Positions 11,608-23,375 of a DNA stretch of 64,000 nucleotides are shown piece by piece. The stretch covers positions 47,148,352 to 47,212,351 of the forward strand of contig NC_063045.1 of the NCBI RefSeq assembly GCF_018812025.1, written 5' to 3'. This DNA is from Megalobrama amblycephala (Eukaryota > Chordata > Actinopteri > Cypriniformes > Xenocyprididae). Below the pieces are notes generated by a model. That model saw only the letters and a program-made list of their open reading frames with translations, ran no database searches and was not told the DNA's origin. Position 1 is the stretch's first letter. The number at the start of each line of letters is the position of its first letter. A program made the position numbers and the translations under genes.

Positions 11608-13223
11608 TAGATATACAAATGCTTAATGATCTTATAACATAAAACAAAAACTGTTGGTTTCTGGGTTTCTAGCTGTAATTAAAGTTTTCAGGAGGCAAGC
11701 GCAACTCCTCACTCTAAACAACAATAAACAAATTGAAACAGGCTTAGGATCTTCTCTCAAAACATTATTCACAAGATCGAACCTTCCAGCGACTGTCTGG
11801 CTGAATTAAATTACATGAGCGGAGAAACAGGCATGTTTAGATGAAGCTAATCATATCACAACCACGTTTGGTTTCCAAAAGTGTGTGCTACGTGGAACAA
11901 AAATTAAGCATCATGCCGACCGAATGAATGAGAAACTGCAGCAATGTTATAATCATCTGCAACATTCGCCTTGAGAATTCTGATGATTGCATTCTTCTTA
12001 AACACATTTTGATTATAGAAACATTTTTTTAATGTAATTAATCTTTTCATGGCATACGATCACATTTCTGTATGCCACAACATAAGAATTACAACTGCAA
12101 GTCGTGAATCATCGTATAAATAGAAGATCGACTTGCCGCTAATGAGAGTTTGATTTCTTTATGTTTGTATATAGTGCTGCTAGTGCCATTTGCCTTTTAT
12201 AATAAATTAAATTGATGGATGACTCTGTCGCTGGGGAAGATCCATCATGTGACAGACAACACTGCTGTTGCTTATTTAGATGGTGGAATGGAATAAAGTG
12301 CCTATCCTGCATGCATCTCTGAAGTGAGATGGTTGTGGATCATGGAGCCCAAAGCTGTCAGGCATCAGCGATAACCGTAGAAATGCCAATTTGTACTTAA
12401 TTAAAAGACACAGAGAGAATCTAAAGGCTTAAATGAATTAGACAACTACAGAAATAAGGATAACTATATTATTTACTACTAAAAGGTTTCATATTACATG
12501 GGAAATACCTTCTAAAAAGATTTTTTTTTCTTTGGAACAACATGCATTTATGAACTGCTCACAATAAAAACCAGACATGTATATTAGAGGATTCATTTTG
12601 ACTTTAAACAGGTCTGAATTACCCTCAGCAACAAACCACACACAGACAAGCAGTTTCTCTCTTCCCACACACACACGCCCTGGTGCCCTGTTCTGTCTCT
12701 GTCTATGGGAGATAATTAAATCTGGGCAGGAGGTTGATAAATGTATCAGCGGGTAGTGACAGGCTCCATGGCTAATGTGTTCCAGGTGAACATCTGCCTG
12801 ATGCCAGCAGGGGGCACCAGGGGGCATGCCCTCCACCGCCCTCAGAGGACACAGCTACAACACCCATCACCACAGAAACAGTACAGCATGAGAAAGGGAG
12901 AGAGAGAGAGACGGCTGAAATCTGGCTCAAGAGTGCAAACCAAACTCTCAACAATTGCGGTTTACATCTTCAGCTCCTTAAAGCATAAATTATACAAATA
13001 GGGCATATCCTGTATATTCTAATGATTTAAAGTTGCAATCTGTACCACTAGCATCACAGAATGGAAAAACAAAAATAATTGTTTCCAAACAGGTTTCCTA
13101 AACTCACGCCATTGGTCAACAAAACAGAAAACTCAAGCCATCGGTTAAGCCAATGGCTGGTCGAGATTTTCAAACGAACAGAGAAATCAACATTCGAATG
13201 GCTTATCATTAGGAGAAAATATC
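11608..13223. other. Non-coding stretch, nothing recognised
   Basis: Unique-looking sequence of ordinary base composition, with a GAGAGAGA run near 12898-12911. A 115-codon open frame on the minus strand (12489-12836) has no recognisable domain and no splice context. Confidence 0.5.
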
Positions 13224-13505
13224 GGTAACACTTTACAATAAGGTTCAATTCACATACGTACCGTGAACTACAACGATCAACCATTTTTAACAGTATTTAT
13301 ATCTAGGTTATTGTTCATTTTTAAATATACTATTGTTCAGTGTTAATTCATGTTTGTTCATAACACATTAACAATTTGAAATGTTAAAACTATAGTATTT
13401 ATCAAAATTAATAATGCTGCAAAAATAGAGTTCACTGTTATCATGGGACCTAATGCATTAAATAATGTAAACAAATTTGAAAAAAAAACCTTGTAAAAGT
13501 GTTGG
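13224..13505. mobile_element. Palindromic GGTAACACTTTACAATAAGG MITE, copy 3
   Basis: The left end GGTAACACTTTACAATAAGG is perfect over its first 20 bases. The right end is decayed (CCTTGTAAAAGTGTTGG). Internal AATGCATTAAATAATGTAAAC corresponds to the inverted arm of copy 1. Non-coding. Confidence 0.7.
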
Positions 13506-15370
13506 TAAAATGTTTAAACATTGAAAATTACTCACTTTAAGAACCTATAAATATGGCACCTATAAAAGTGAGAAAAGGTGCACACAGATATCACAAACTC
13601 CTAGCATATTTGGGATAGGTCTGCTGAAGTGTTTGTTGCATTACTCAAGGGAAAACGCTCGACAAGTGGCCTGCGATATTACACAGAAAAAGAAATGACA
13701 TGAAAGGTGTCAGTCATAAAATATAGCATGGATCTCAAGAGAAACATGCAGCATTCTGAAAATGTAGATTTATTCACCATGTCTCAGGAAACTCATCAAT
13801 GTTATGAAATGTGCAGCCAACCGTATGCCTGGTGGGATTATTAAATAACATTCTTTTAACCTTGGCAGAACGTTTGCTTCCCACTGCCTTTTTCGAATAA
13901 GAAATGGAGTGCAGATGGTATGGCCTCAGGCGGTTGTTGAAAGGTATAGGAAAAAAAAATCAGATCTGCTGTTGTTGTTTTCACCCATGACCTTCTGATC
14001 TGTGTGAGCTCACCTACTCATGCACACTTACACACACACACAAACACACACACACACACACATCATTAGCAAGAGAGCCCTGGTGGCCAGCAATTCTATG
14101 CTGTGTGTGAGTGTGTGTATACATATATACAGAATACAATAACATAAAATACCAAGACCAGATAAAATAAATTAAGGTCAAATAGGAGGCTATTTCATAA
14201 ATGAAATGCTGCTCCAATGATCTTCCAATGCACATGTCTGGAATTCAAAATTGTCATATGGGTTGTTCAAGATACAGGTAAAAATACACAAAGTAGTAGT
14301 TAAAGATATGTGAACAGGTTAACTTCAAGTGTTAAAAATTACAGGGTGAATGCCAAGCAAATCATGACTAAAAGTAACATTTTCTTTTTTGGTCCGGACC
14401 AAAAGAACCAAGAGAGCCTAAGGAATCGAAACTAGGCACGAGAGAGTGAAACACAATATGTTTAAAAAAGAGCTTGCCCATTAAAAAGTGTATAAAAACA
14501 TTAACTTTAAAGTATATTGAAGGTGACAAAAAATGAAGATGGATGAAACCCAGGCAGAAAAAGAGCAGGCAGCGTAGATGATATTCCCAATGTCCATCCT
14601 CTGATTTGATTATAAATTACATCTTTGATTAAAGAGCAGTAAGGGGGAAACAGCAGTCATTGATTTCCAATCCGCAGAGCAGAATGCTTCTGTCAGAGTG
14701 AGGCAGGCAGACGATTCAGGTTCAGCGGCGGCCTTACATCTCTCAGAGTGTCTGTGATTGTGTCCAAGATGTTTAATTACACTCTAAGTGAAGAGAATTA
14801 CTGTAAATCTTTAGATAACAGCACTTAGCCAGCAGACAAGTGAAGACTGAAAAGCCTCCTTTATATTTCACCATCTATTTGAAAAGCTAAACCAGCTAAT
14901 CTTCTCCGTTGTCTTTGCTAAGCAGCCGACAATAACTGTCTGGATGATTCAAATCACCCTTTCAACTGTGAATAGGGAGATGCACACTTCATTTCAATTT
15001 AAGTACAACATAAGGATTATACTGCGAGTCAGGCGTGCAAGCCGAAGCACTTTTAACAGCTTTTCAGCTTGTTTTTATAGGAAGCCACCAGGATTAAGGG
15101 TCAACACAGTTAAGTATCGAGATCAAGAAACATCTGTCATTAAAGTGCAACTATATGCATGTAGATGTTTGTGCTTGTGTGTGTGTGTGAGAGAGAGAGA
15201 AAGATGCTGTGTTGCGTTATGCATCAGACGGTCAATGACAGAGGCACTGCTGTGCGAGACTAGCATCAATTTTGGTCATTTTATCAGTACAGCATTGTGC
15301 TGCTTCATGTTGCAGGTTGGCAATATTTGTCATTATACACCACATAATATATTATCATAAACACAAACAT
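13506..15370. other. Mostly unique non-coding DNA
   Basis: Apart from CA/TG runs and a short (GT)n(GA)n at 15176-15202 nothing repetitive is evident. The 14600-14900 block has even composition and homeodomain-like AATTA/TTAAT words. It might be conserved non-coding sequence, but this cannot be judged from one genome. Confidence 0.45.
14027..14063 (+). repeat. (CA)n microsatellite
   Basis: CA repeat with one interruption, followed about 40 bp later by a (TG)n run at 14103-14119. The opposite strands can pair. Confidence 0.9.
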
Positions 15371-15372
15371 TG

Positions 15373-15430
15373 CACTACCGTTCAAAAGTTTGAGGTTGGT
15401 AAGATTTTTTGTTGTTTTTGAAAGAAGTCT
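15373..15430 (+). mobile_element. Truncated TA-MITE (CACTACCGTTCAAAAG), 5' end only
   Basis: CACTACCGTTCAAAAGTTTG followed by GGTTGGTAAGATTTTTTG and TTTTTGAAAGAAGTCT matches the left end of the TA-flanked MITE family seen complete at 50530-51052. The copy stops exactly at the TTAA of the next element. Confidence 0.75.
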
Positions 15431-15434
15431 TTAA

Positions 15435-16302
15435 AGGATTAGTCCACTTTTAAATAAACTTTTTCCTGATAATTTACTCACCCCCATGTCATCCAAGATG
15501 TTCATGTCTTCCGTCAGTCGAAAAGAAATTAAGGTTTTTGATTAAAACATTCCAGGATTTTTCTCCTTATAATGGACTTCAATGGCCTCCAAACAGTTGA
15601 AGGTCAAAATTAGTGTTTCAGTGCAGCTTCAAAGGGCTTTAAACGATACCAGACGAGGAATAAGGGTCTTATCTAGCAAAACGATCTGTCATTTTCGAAC
15701 AAAATACAACTGTATATGCTTTATCATTATACTTATTATCATTTTATATAATTTTATTTATTTATTTTTTTTTTTTCTATTTCTTTGATGTGCATTTTTT
15801 GTGTTGTTCTCTCTGTTATGTTTTCTTGTAAAGCGCTTTGAGAAAGCCACTTTTAAAGGCGCTATATAAAATAAAGGTATTATTATTATTATTATTATTT
15901 ATAAACACAAAATATCACCTTGAATGTACTTCCGCTTCAAAACACTTATGCTGTATGTCCTATGCCTTTCATATTCAACTTACGGAACGAACGCGGCGCC
16001 AGTTTTGTTTTTTTCTGTAAGTAGAATAGGGAATACATAGGACATACAGCATAAGCTTTTAAAGAATGCGGAATACATTCAAGGTGATATTTTGTGTTTA
16101 TAAAGCATATACAGTTGTATTTTTTTCGAAAATGACTGATCGTTTTGCTAGAACTTTTTTATTAATTTTTTTGTGATGAATAGAAAGTTCAAAAGAACAT
16201 CATCATTTGTGTTCTACTGAAGAAACAAAGTCCCCTACATCTTGGATGTGCTGGGGGTAAGCAGATAAACATCAAATTTTCATTTTTGGGTGAACTATCC
16301 CT
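15435..16302. mobile_element. TTAA-flanked foldback element carrying a retroposon insertion
   Basis: TTAA at 15431-15434 and 16303-16306. The ends are AGGATTAGTCCAC and GGGTGAACTATCCCT. The interior is a large inverted repeat: AAACGATCTGTCATTTTCGA and ACTGTATATGCTTTA on the left are mirrored by CGAAAATGACTGATCGTTTT and AAGCATATACAGT on the right. A second arm pair is CTTATGCTGTATGTCCTATG and CATAGGACATACAGCATAAG around 15945-16060. One left arm is interrupted at 15725-15902. Confidence 0.8.
15725..15902 (+). repeat. Retroposon 3' tail with (ATT)n, inserted in foldback arm
   Basis: It contains TTGTAAAGCGCTTTGAGAAA, GGCGCTATATAAAATAAAGG and an (ATT)n end, a common fish non-LTR retroposon tail. 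It is flanked by TTTAT (15720-15724 and 15898-15902). The uninterrupted sister arm of the foldback shows the empty site, which confirms the insertion. No coding sequence; family not named. Confidence 0.7.
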
Positions 16303-17162
16303 TTAAGGAACACTGCCCAACAGCAACACCCGCAGGTAAAGTTACAGCAGGAGTCATGCTTTACAGTCTGTGGAGTCATGCCTCCCTTTGCTCTCATAGA
16401 AAACCATAGAAAATCATCAGACCCCCAGAGTGCGGTGGGTTTTGTGGGGGGTAATTGAGAATGAATGGGGGAAAGTCACTTGACAGGATGTCTCCAATGT
16501 CTCCATCGTGCTATGATTGGATGTAATTAGTTATGATTGGATATGATTGGTTTGTGCGATAAATCCCGCCTCTTGTTGACGTGCGCGTTCCGCGTGTCAG
16601 TTTGACTGAACAAATGATGGTATCAATGGGAAGACTAACTGAAAAGTAAGTATACAGATCACAGTTAAATATCACTGCTTTATGTCATGTCTAAATCAAA
16701 CTTGAAATGGACTGAAAACATGATGACTGCATTTTTTTTAGTGCAATCAACTTGGTGAAATTAAAAATACATCTTCGTGTCTGTGACAGATGGTGTTTAC
16801 GGAGCATGACTGATGATCCAAAATAGCCTAGGTTGACAATTAAAAAGAAAAACAGCAATACATGAATAAAATGTATTGTTTAAATTATTATTGCCTTTAG
16901 TTATTATTTTGGAATGAATGTAGAAATGCTTAAAACGCTAACTTGATGAGATTGACTTGGTTTTGATAAATAGAACATTACATTGTTAATGTAAAATTAC
17001 AAAATAGAATTGTATTTGGTTTTCTTTTTTGATGTAATGTAAAGTAATGTTCATTTAACAAGAAAGATGTGTCAACGTTAAGAGTAATGCATGAATTTAC
17101 AGTGATTCATAAAAAATGTGCGTCCTCATTTCAGAACACCACTGCATGCCACTGATATATAT
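16303..17162. other. Non-coding stretch, probable repeat remnant at 16320-16650
   Basis: The 16380-16600 part (CATAGAAAACCATAGAAAAT, tandem TATGATTGGATGTAATTAG / TATGATTGGATATGATTGG) looks like transposon debris with a small internal duplication. The rest is featureless AT-rich DNA. Confidence 0.4.
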
Positions 17163-17260
17163 ACAGTAGTCAACATTTGAAGTGGATCAAAAAAGTTCAT
17201 CAAAGTTGTCCTAAGAACTAAGAAGAAGGTTAAGTTTAGTTAAGTTTTATGACTACTGTA
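17163..17260. mobile_element. Very short TA-flanked MITE (CAGTAGTCAACATTTGAAG)
   Basis: The left end CAGTAGTCAACATTTGAAG and the right end ATGACTACTG are inverted. Both are bordered by TA. About 100 bp in total, so it retains little beyond its termini. Tc1/mariner relationship inferred from the TA duplication. Confidence 0.55.
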
Positions 17261-20200
17261 TGTATGTGTATACATGAAATGAAACAATTTCTTGAGAAAG
17301 TGAAAGAGAAGTCATTTCATCAGGATTCTATAAGCCCTGCTCTTTCCTTTCCTCCTGCAGTGCATGCTGGGAAGTTTCTGCATTCGGTACATTGGACTAA
17401 TTACTGTAGTTGTGTTCGACCCACCCAATTTATCACTCCTCTGAACATTTAATTAGCTGCAAAGCTCTCTACAATTAAGCCCGGAATTAGGACAAATTGA
17501 ACTGCAAGCTTAGCAACTAGAGGGGGGACGCCACAGCGGAAAGTGCAGATGATTGCCGTTATGGGAAAGCTGCAAGCTAAAGATTTAATTCACAAGATTG
17601 TTTTCTTGTTTCCCCCCCTCTTGAGCTCAGCACCGGCAAAACAGGCCTTTCAGGCTTTGTAATGTCTTCAACAAGCAGCCAAAACATTTATTTTTCACCG
17701 GAGAGAATCATTTTTCTGTGCATGTGTATAACCCTGCCAAAAACAAAAATTTTAAATGAGTAAACAAGGGCAAAATTCAGCTGCGCTTAACCGTGCTGTC
17801 ATGTTTCTGTTTGTTTTTTTTACACAGGTCAGGAATATAACAGTGCTAAAAGAGCTGTTAACATTGTCATACCTCAAATCTGAGTGAGCTAACTTCAGGG
17901 GATTTCTCACACGTCGCACAACAGACTCGACCATCTGGTTTGTTTATAGCCATCACATTCAAAATGAGTGCACATACTCAGCAGAGCTCCACACTTATTT
18001 ACGAGAATATAACAAAAAATCACCACTAAATTCTCTTCCGCTTTCTAAACATAAACAAGTAGGAAGTAAAAAAGCAATGTCCAAGGACTTTGGAGTATCA
18101 AAATGTTCCCTCTGGGATTCATACCTACAGTAGTCTGGAGAGAATTACAACTATAACAGGTTTATAAAATGTGTTTCATAGGCTTCATTTGAGTAGAGTT
18201 ATATCCTTTACTTATCTTGTTAAATAGGGCATTAAAAGTGGGTACAAACAACAACCGCGGAACAACAGCAAGGTAATTCATTTCTGAGCCAAGTCTCATC
18301 AACCAATCGATTTACAGCGGCTGGGGTAAATGCATGCAAATCCTGAGTTTATCGGATGGGGAAAAAACAGCCAACTGTCAATGGAAATAAAAAACGGTGG
18401 AGAAAAATATAGATTTTTTTTTCTCTCTTCATGCTTTTGCTCTACAGCTCTCAAGAAGCCTCTGATATAGTCCTCTCCCATCATTTTCTATAACGCAAGT
18501 CTTTTGTTTTGTGGATTTGACATTAACGGTGCAGTTTGAATTCTGCTCACGTCGAGATCCCAGCTGCCGCGCATTGTCTCATACACTCTCGCACTGACAC
18601 ACATCACTCAATCCATCAATCCCCCCAGACTTAAATCAAATCATGCTGTCGTTACCATCAAAAGCAGACAGAGTAGGAGCAAATCAGAGATCAAACCTGC
18701 ACGAGCAGATGCAAACTGGCAGTCATGCCACACGCCTAATCTTGCACTAAAATAGCATTAGGCAAGAGCCTTGAGATGCAAGCAGGCAAGTCTACCATAA
18801 TGATCAATTTCCTCTCAGGTTAAATGCTAGTTAGCCCCGGGCGGACCACACTGAGATATAGTCTGGAGGTGTTTTGGAAAAAGACAGAGGGAGAAACGGT
18901 GAAACAAAAAATGAAGAGTTTTTTTTGTTTGTTTTTTTTTTAGGTAATAATATCTTCAATTGAAGTAACCCAAAAGATCCTTGAGGTTTAATGGCCCACT
19001 GGTTGCAACCACAATAGAAGAAAAGTCCTACACACACATACTGTACTCAATTCAAGGCTTGCAGACTAAAAGAAAGATGTAAAAGTAAGCTTTTCATCCA
19101 TGCCTTGACTACTAACATCATGCAGTCCCATTGTAATATCTCCCAGCAGTTTGTCTTTTTACCATATTGGGGGGGGGGGATTTTGGTTTTACCGGCATCA
19201 AAGCGCCATTTCCAAACCCACACACACACACACACACACAAAAACACTTCAGTTTCTGTTGCCAAGGCCACCCTGACTGCCTCAGATGTGGCAATGCCTG
19301 CCTCTCAATATCAAACTGTGCTTTCATTGAACTTCCAGGTGGAATTCAGAGATGTGATGCACCGAAGTGAGAGCGAGGTAAGAATAAGTCCACCGTATAG
19401 ACAGAGACAGAGCACAAGAGGTTCACCAAATAATGCCCCAGTCCATCAATATGTGAGGGATTAAAAGGCAAATCAATGTCTGTTGGGTGGCTGCCAACAT
19501 CTAGGCCAGTGCCTTTATGCCGCTAAGGCTTCTTTTCATCATTCATGGTCAGTTTGCAAGGAAGAATGAAAAGATTCAAAATCAGGCTGGTGATAGAGAT
19601 GCCAATTTTGATAGCAACACTATAGAGACTTCAAAACATGTCAATTTGGACACTTAATTACAACTCTTAACAGAGATTTAATGACTTAAAATGAAGAAAT
19701 CACAGTATGAACACTGAGCTCAGAGATGAAATAATGTCTAATCACATAAGAGTTGTGGTTATTAAAAAAAGCAAGAGGTTTTCAGCAGGCAGTCGGATCT
19801 GACAAACCGGGCTTCATTGTTCCTTTCTCCTTTTCACCTTCCAGCCAAGCCACAATTTCTTTCCAGTTTTTCTGACCTCATATATGGGCCCAAGTCTGGG
19901 TGAAAAGAGGTTTTGATTAGTTTTTATGAGTTTTGCCTCGTGTTCTTCTATGGATCCAGTCGGTTTCATCTGTTCCTTCTTTAAATTCATTGCACATTCC
20001 TGAAGTTATGAAACAATTGCGTAGTGCCCGGCTCACCATGCGGCAAATGATGAGAGATTCTGCAAGCAGAGAGGGGAAAAAGAAAGTCTGACTCATGGGG
20101 CCATTTTTAGATTAAAAACAAAACATGTTTGGTGAAATAAAACTCTTTGTTAGAGAAACGCTTTGTGGCAGCTCCTCTAAAAAAGAAGAAATCTAACTAG

Positions 20201-21995
20201 CATTGTTTTATTCGGCCATGGCTCAAGCACAAACGCAAAAGCAACTTATTTCTCATGAGACCTTTTCTCCTTTCGTTTTTTCCAATCTCGCAGAAGCTGC
20301 GTCTATTTATCAATAACAGGGTTAGTGGGAGCTGGGCTGAAATTGATCACTGAAGACAGACTGTCCAGGTCGTAGATAAGTAACAGAGCGGAGTTCAGAG
20401 ACCCAGTCAGAGGAGATCTCCTCTTATCTGGAGGGGGAAAGAGCCCATTGAATCTGATGGCACCTGGCAGAAAATCAGTGCCTATTGAACACTAAAGTGG
20501 CTATCTGCTGCCTTAAATAATAGACAGCATAAGCTTCTAAATAAAAGCAGAATTGGGCCAATTTTTGCCTCCCTTCAATTTTTGGAAGCTTACCAGCTGG
20601 ATCGGCGCAGCAGGAAACCGCCGTGTATGTGCGTCTGAATGGAGAAACATCATCAGGTGAAGGCAAGATGATGAAAACAAATTGCTTTTGCTTTTTTGCT
20701 GAAAGAGGAAACTAGTTCACAAAGCATAAAACATAAGCAATCTGTGGGTGTGAGACAAAGAATAAAGACAGAAAAGAAAAGACGACTAATCTAGGCCAAT
20801 CTTCCTATTCTATAAACGTGTCTTTATTCATCACTACGAATATAAAGAGGACATTTTATAAAACACGAAGCATTCAAAAGCCTTCAGGATTTTTGGCAGC
20901 AGGACATTACAGCGATGAGCGTGTACGTTTATTTACACCATAAAATCTTTCAGCGGTACGCGTTCATTCTCATGTAAAACAGCAAGAACGCCCTCGCTTT
21001 TCTAAGTCCACTGCATATAAAACCTCTTATTAAGTTTTGATTTAATATGCCGGTGCGTGTGTCGAATAAGAGAGACCACCAAAAAAAAAAAAAAAAGACA
21101 TTTTAACAGAAACTTGGAGAATTTTTAATAGCGCTGCTGATAAAAGGTTAATTGAAGCAATGTTGGCCTCCATGTCTTAGGTCTTTTAATTCAATGTGAG
21201 GTGCCAAAAAACACTAAGAATTTGATTAGGTAGTTTAACCTGGAGCTTGACTTGGGATAAATGCACAAAGAGACCCAGACTGTGAAGTGTTTGAAAAGCT
21301 CCAGCAGGACAATGGAGTTCAGGTCTTCTTTAATAATAGCACTGTCTAAATGTCAGTGACAAAAAGCACAGAAACAGAAAAGTAATAAAAATATGAATGC
21401 ATAATCTGAATTGTCTTTTGCATTTTCTTGGAGAGAAGCCCGCCAATTTTTATGTTAGCTAACATAGTAATTAAAGTCACTGGTTTGACTGGAATTCCTT
21501 CACATATTACATATTCTGGCATGACTCTCAAACTGCAGTATTATCCAAGGTTTAAGTGGTTTGCTAATAAATTATCAGATCTGGCTCTTTCAAATGATTT
21601 TGAACAGTCCAGTTTTCCATGATTTCACTGAACATTTTAAACTGATTCTCAAACATTTGGGCATTTTTACAGATGTAATAATTTTCTAGGAAAGACTGAC
21701 CTATCTCTGTAAGGGAAAAAAGCTTAAACATTAGCTGGATTATTCCAAAATACCTCCAACAACCAAACAAACGGACCAGACCAGCTAGGATAAGCAAACA
21801 GGTTTAGGTTGCTTTATGCTGTTTTTCAACAAAAATGGCAGATCCTAAGCAGGGAGATGTTGCTTGGTTCTACAAAAAAGATCATTTTTCTTTTTTTTTT
21901 TCTTTATTAAAAGTAAATGTTACAATTATCATTTAAATTATCATATAAATTAATCATATAACCACCCAAACACGAAAATTCTATTATATTGTTAC
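17261..21995. other. Longest largely unique block of the window
   Basis: Almost free of recognisable transposons. It contains a G-run at 19171-19179, (CA)n at 19219-19241 and A-runs near 21080. Short open frames of 60-119 codons occur but show no domain and no exon pattern. The even composition at 17440-17600 and 19500-20700 leaves open conserved regulatory DNA; comparison with other fish would be needed. Confidence 0.45.
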
Positions 21996-22653
21996 AATGT
22001 ACATTGAAAGTCAATGGGGTCCAAATTTACATAAACCCTGCCCCCGAGAACACGCAACATAGGGGGTGAGGCCATGTTGAGCTGCTTTAGAGAACAGGAG
22101 TTGTTGTAGTAGAGTGTTGTTGCCATGCCGTCATTTTACGCCGGACTGCTTCACAAACTAGGGTCAATTTAACGCTGGATTCACACAAAGATTAACATGA
22201 CGGCACATGCTAGTCGATGAGTTGAATCAACTCCACAGCAACTACATAAATTTATCCATTAACCATTCAGAAACATCCAGTTGCATTCTAAAAGTTATAA
22301 CTTCTTCCTGAGTCTCTCCATCAGTGTCTGACTCCAGTTTGAACAATGTAAGGCTGAACACGTTACTGACAATCGTCATTTTAGCTGTGTGAGACTCTCC
22401 AGCTTTGTTGTTGTTGAGCATGAGTTGTTAAAGCTCCACCCTCTTTTGGAAAGCAGCCAGGAGCAGCAGCTTATTTGCATTTAAAGGGACACACACAAAA
22501 ATGGCGTGTTTTTGCTCACACCCAAATAGGGGTGATTTTGACAAGCTATAATAAATGGTCTGTGGGGTATTTTGAGCTGAAACTTCACAGACACATTCTG
22601 GGGACACCAGAGACTTATATTACATCTTGTAAAAGTGGCATTATAAACCCCCT
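21996..22653 (-). mobile_element. TTAA-type element, TTTATAATGCCACTTTTAC end, truncated
   Basis: The right end reads, on the minus strand, TTAA then AGGGGGTTTATAATGCCAC. Inside are repeat-typical segments (CAGAATGTGTCTGTGAAG, CATGCTCAACAACAACAAAG on the minus strand). The other terminus is missing; the left limit, near TACATTGAAAGTCAATGGGG, is approximate. It carries a small minus-strand reading frame. Confidence 0.6.
22242..22379 (-). pseudogene. 45-codon reading frame inside TTAA element (exon-1-like remnant)
   Basis: The frame starts MTIVSNVFSLTLFKLESDTD and continues GETQEEVITFRM to a stop after MDKFM. The N-terminal acidic LESDTDGE stretch resembles in style the short frames in two other TTAA elements (41839 and 49349). 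I propose it is a leftover of the parent transposon's first coding exon. No family assignment is possible from 45 residues. Confidence 0.35.
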
Positions 22654-23268
22654 TTAAAAACAAAGTCCTTCTGACTGCTCGCTCTTCATTCACGCATTGT
22701 GAGTTTCCTGAACTTTGAAGTAACTGGTTTACTAAAGTTTCAAGCCAGATTTGTTACACTGTGTATAAACCCGTCTGTCCACCCACACTGAACAGATCAA
22801 AGATGAGGCAGCTTCTCAAACACTGAAGCTAAAACAAAGACGGCTTGGATCAATGAGGAAACACTGGATATATGACAGTGAACCTCAGCTTTCTGTGCAT
22901 TTCACCGAATCAGGGTGGCAGCAATGTGTGCCGTCTCCTCACATCTCAACAGTGTGAAAATATTTGTAGAAAACTGTGATGATGCCTTGAAAATGTCAAT
23001 TTTTTGTTGATTTGGGAATATCGTCCTCATCCAAGATTTTCAGGATGAACCTGAGGATGTGTTATGACACAATTGCACACAGCACTTATTGCAATTATTT
23101 GTACAAGAAATTACATATTCCAGAAAGAAAATGAAGACTATTTTTTAGCACCATTAACATTCTTTTCAGGATAATTAAGCACCAAATTCTCATTACTGTA
23201 ATATGTCTGTCATTAAAATTTCTACTATTCTGATCATTCTCATTGCACAATTTTTACTGTATTAATAA
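22654..23268. other. Non-coding stretch, nothing recognised
   Basis: Unique-looking AT-rich DNA between the TTAA element and the microsatellite that precedes the Tc1 copy. Confidence 0.5.
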
Positions 23269-23375
23269 TAAAATAAAATAAAATAAAATAAAATAAAATA
23301 AAATAAAATAAAATAAAATAAAATACAATACAATACAATACAATACAATACAATACAATACAATACAATACAATA
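23269..23375 (+). repeat. Compound microsatellite (AAATA)n-(CAATA)n
   Basis: About 57 bp of AAATA units is followed by about 50 bp of CAATA units. The array ends exactly at the TA that flanks the Tc1-like element. The A-to-C change at one position of the unit and its uniform spread over about ten units indicate slippage after the substitution. Confidence 0.95.
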
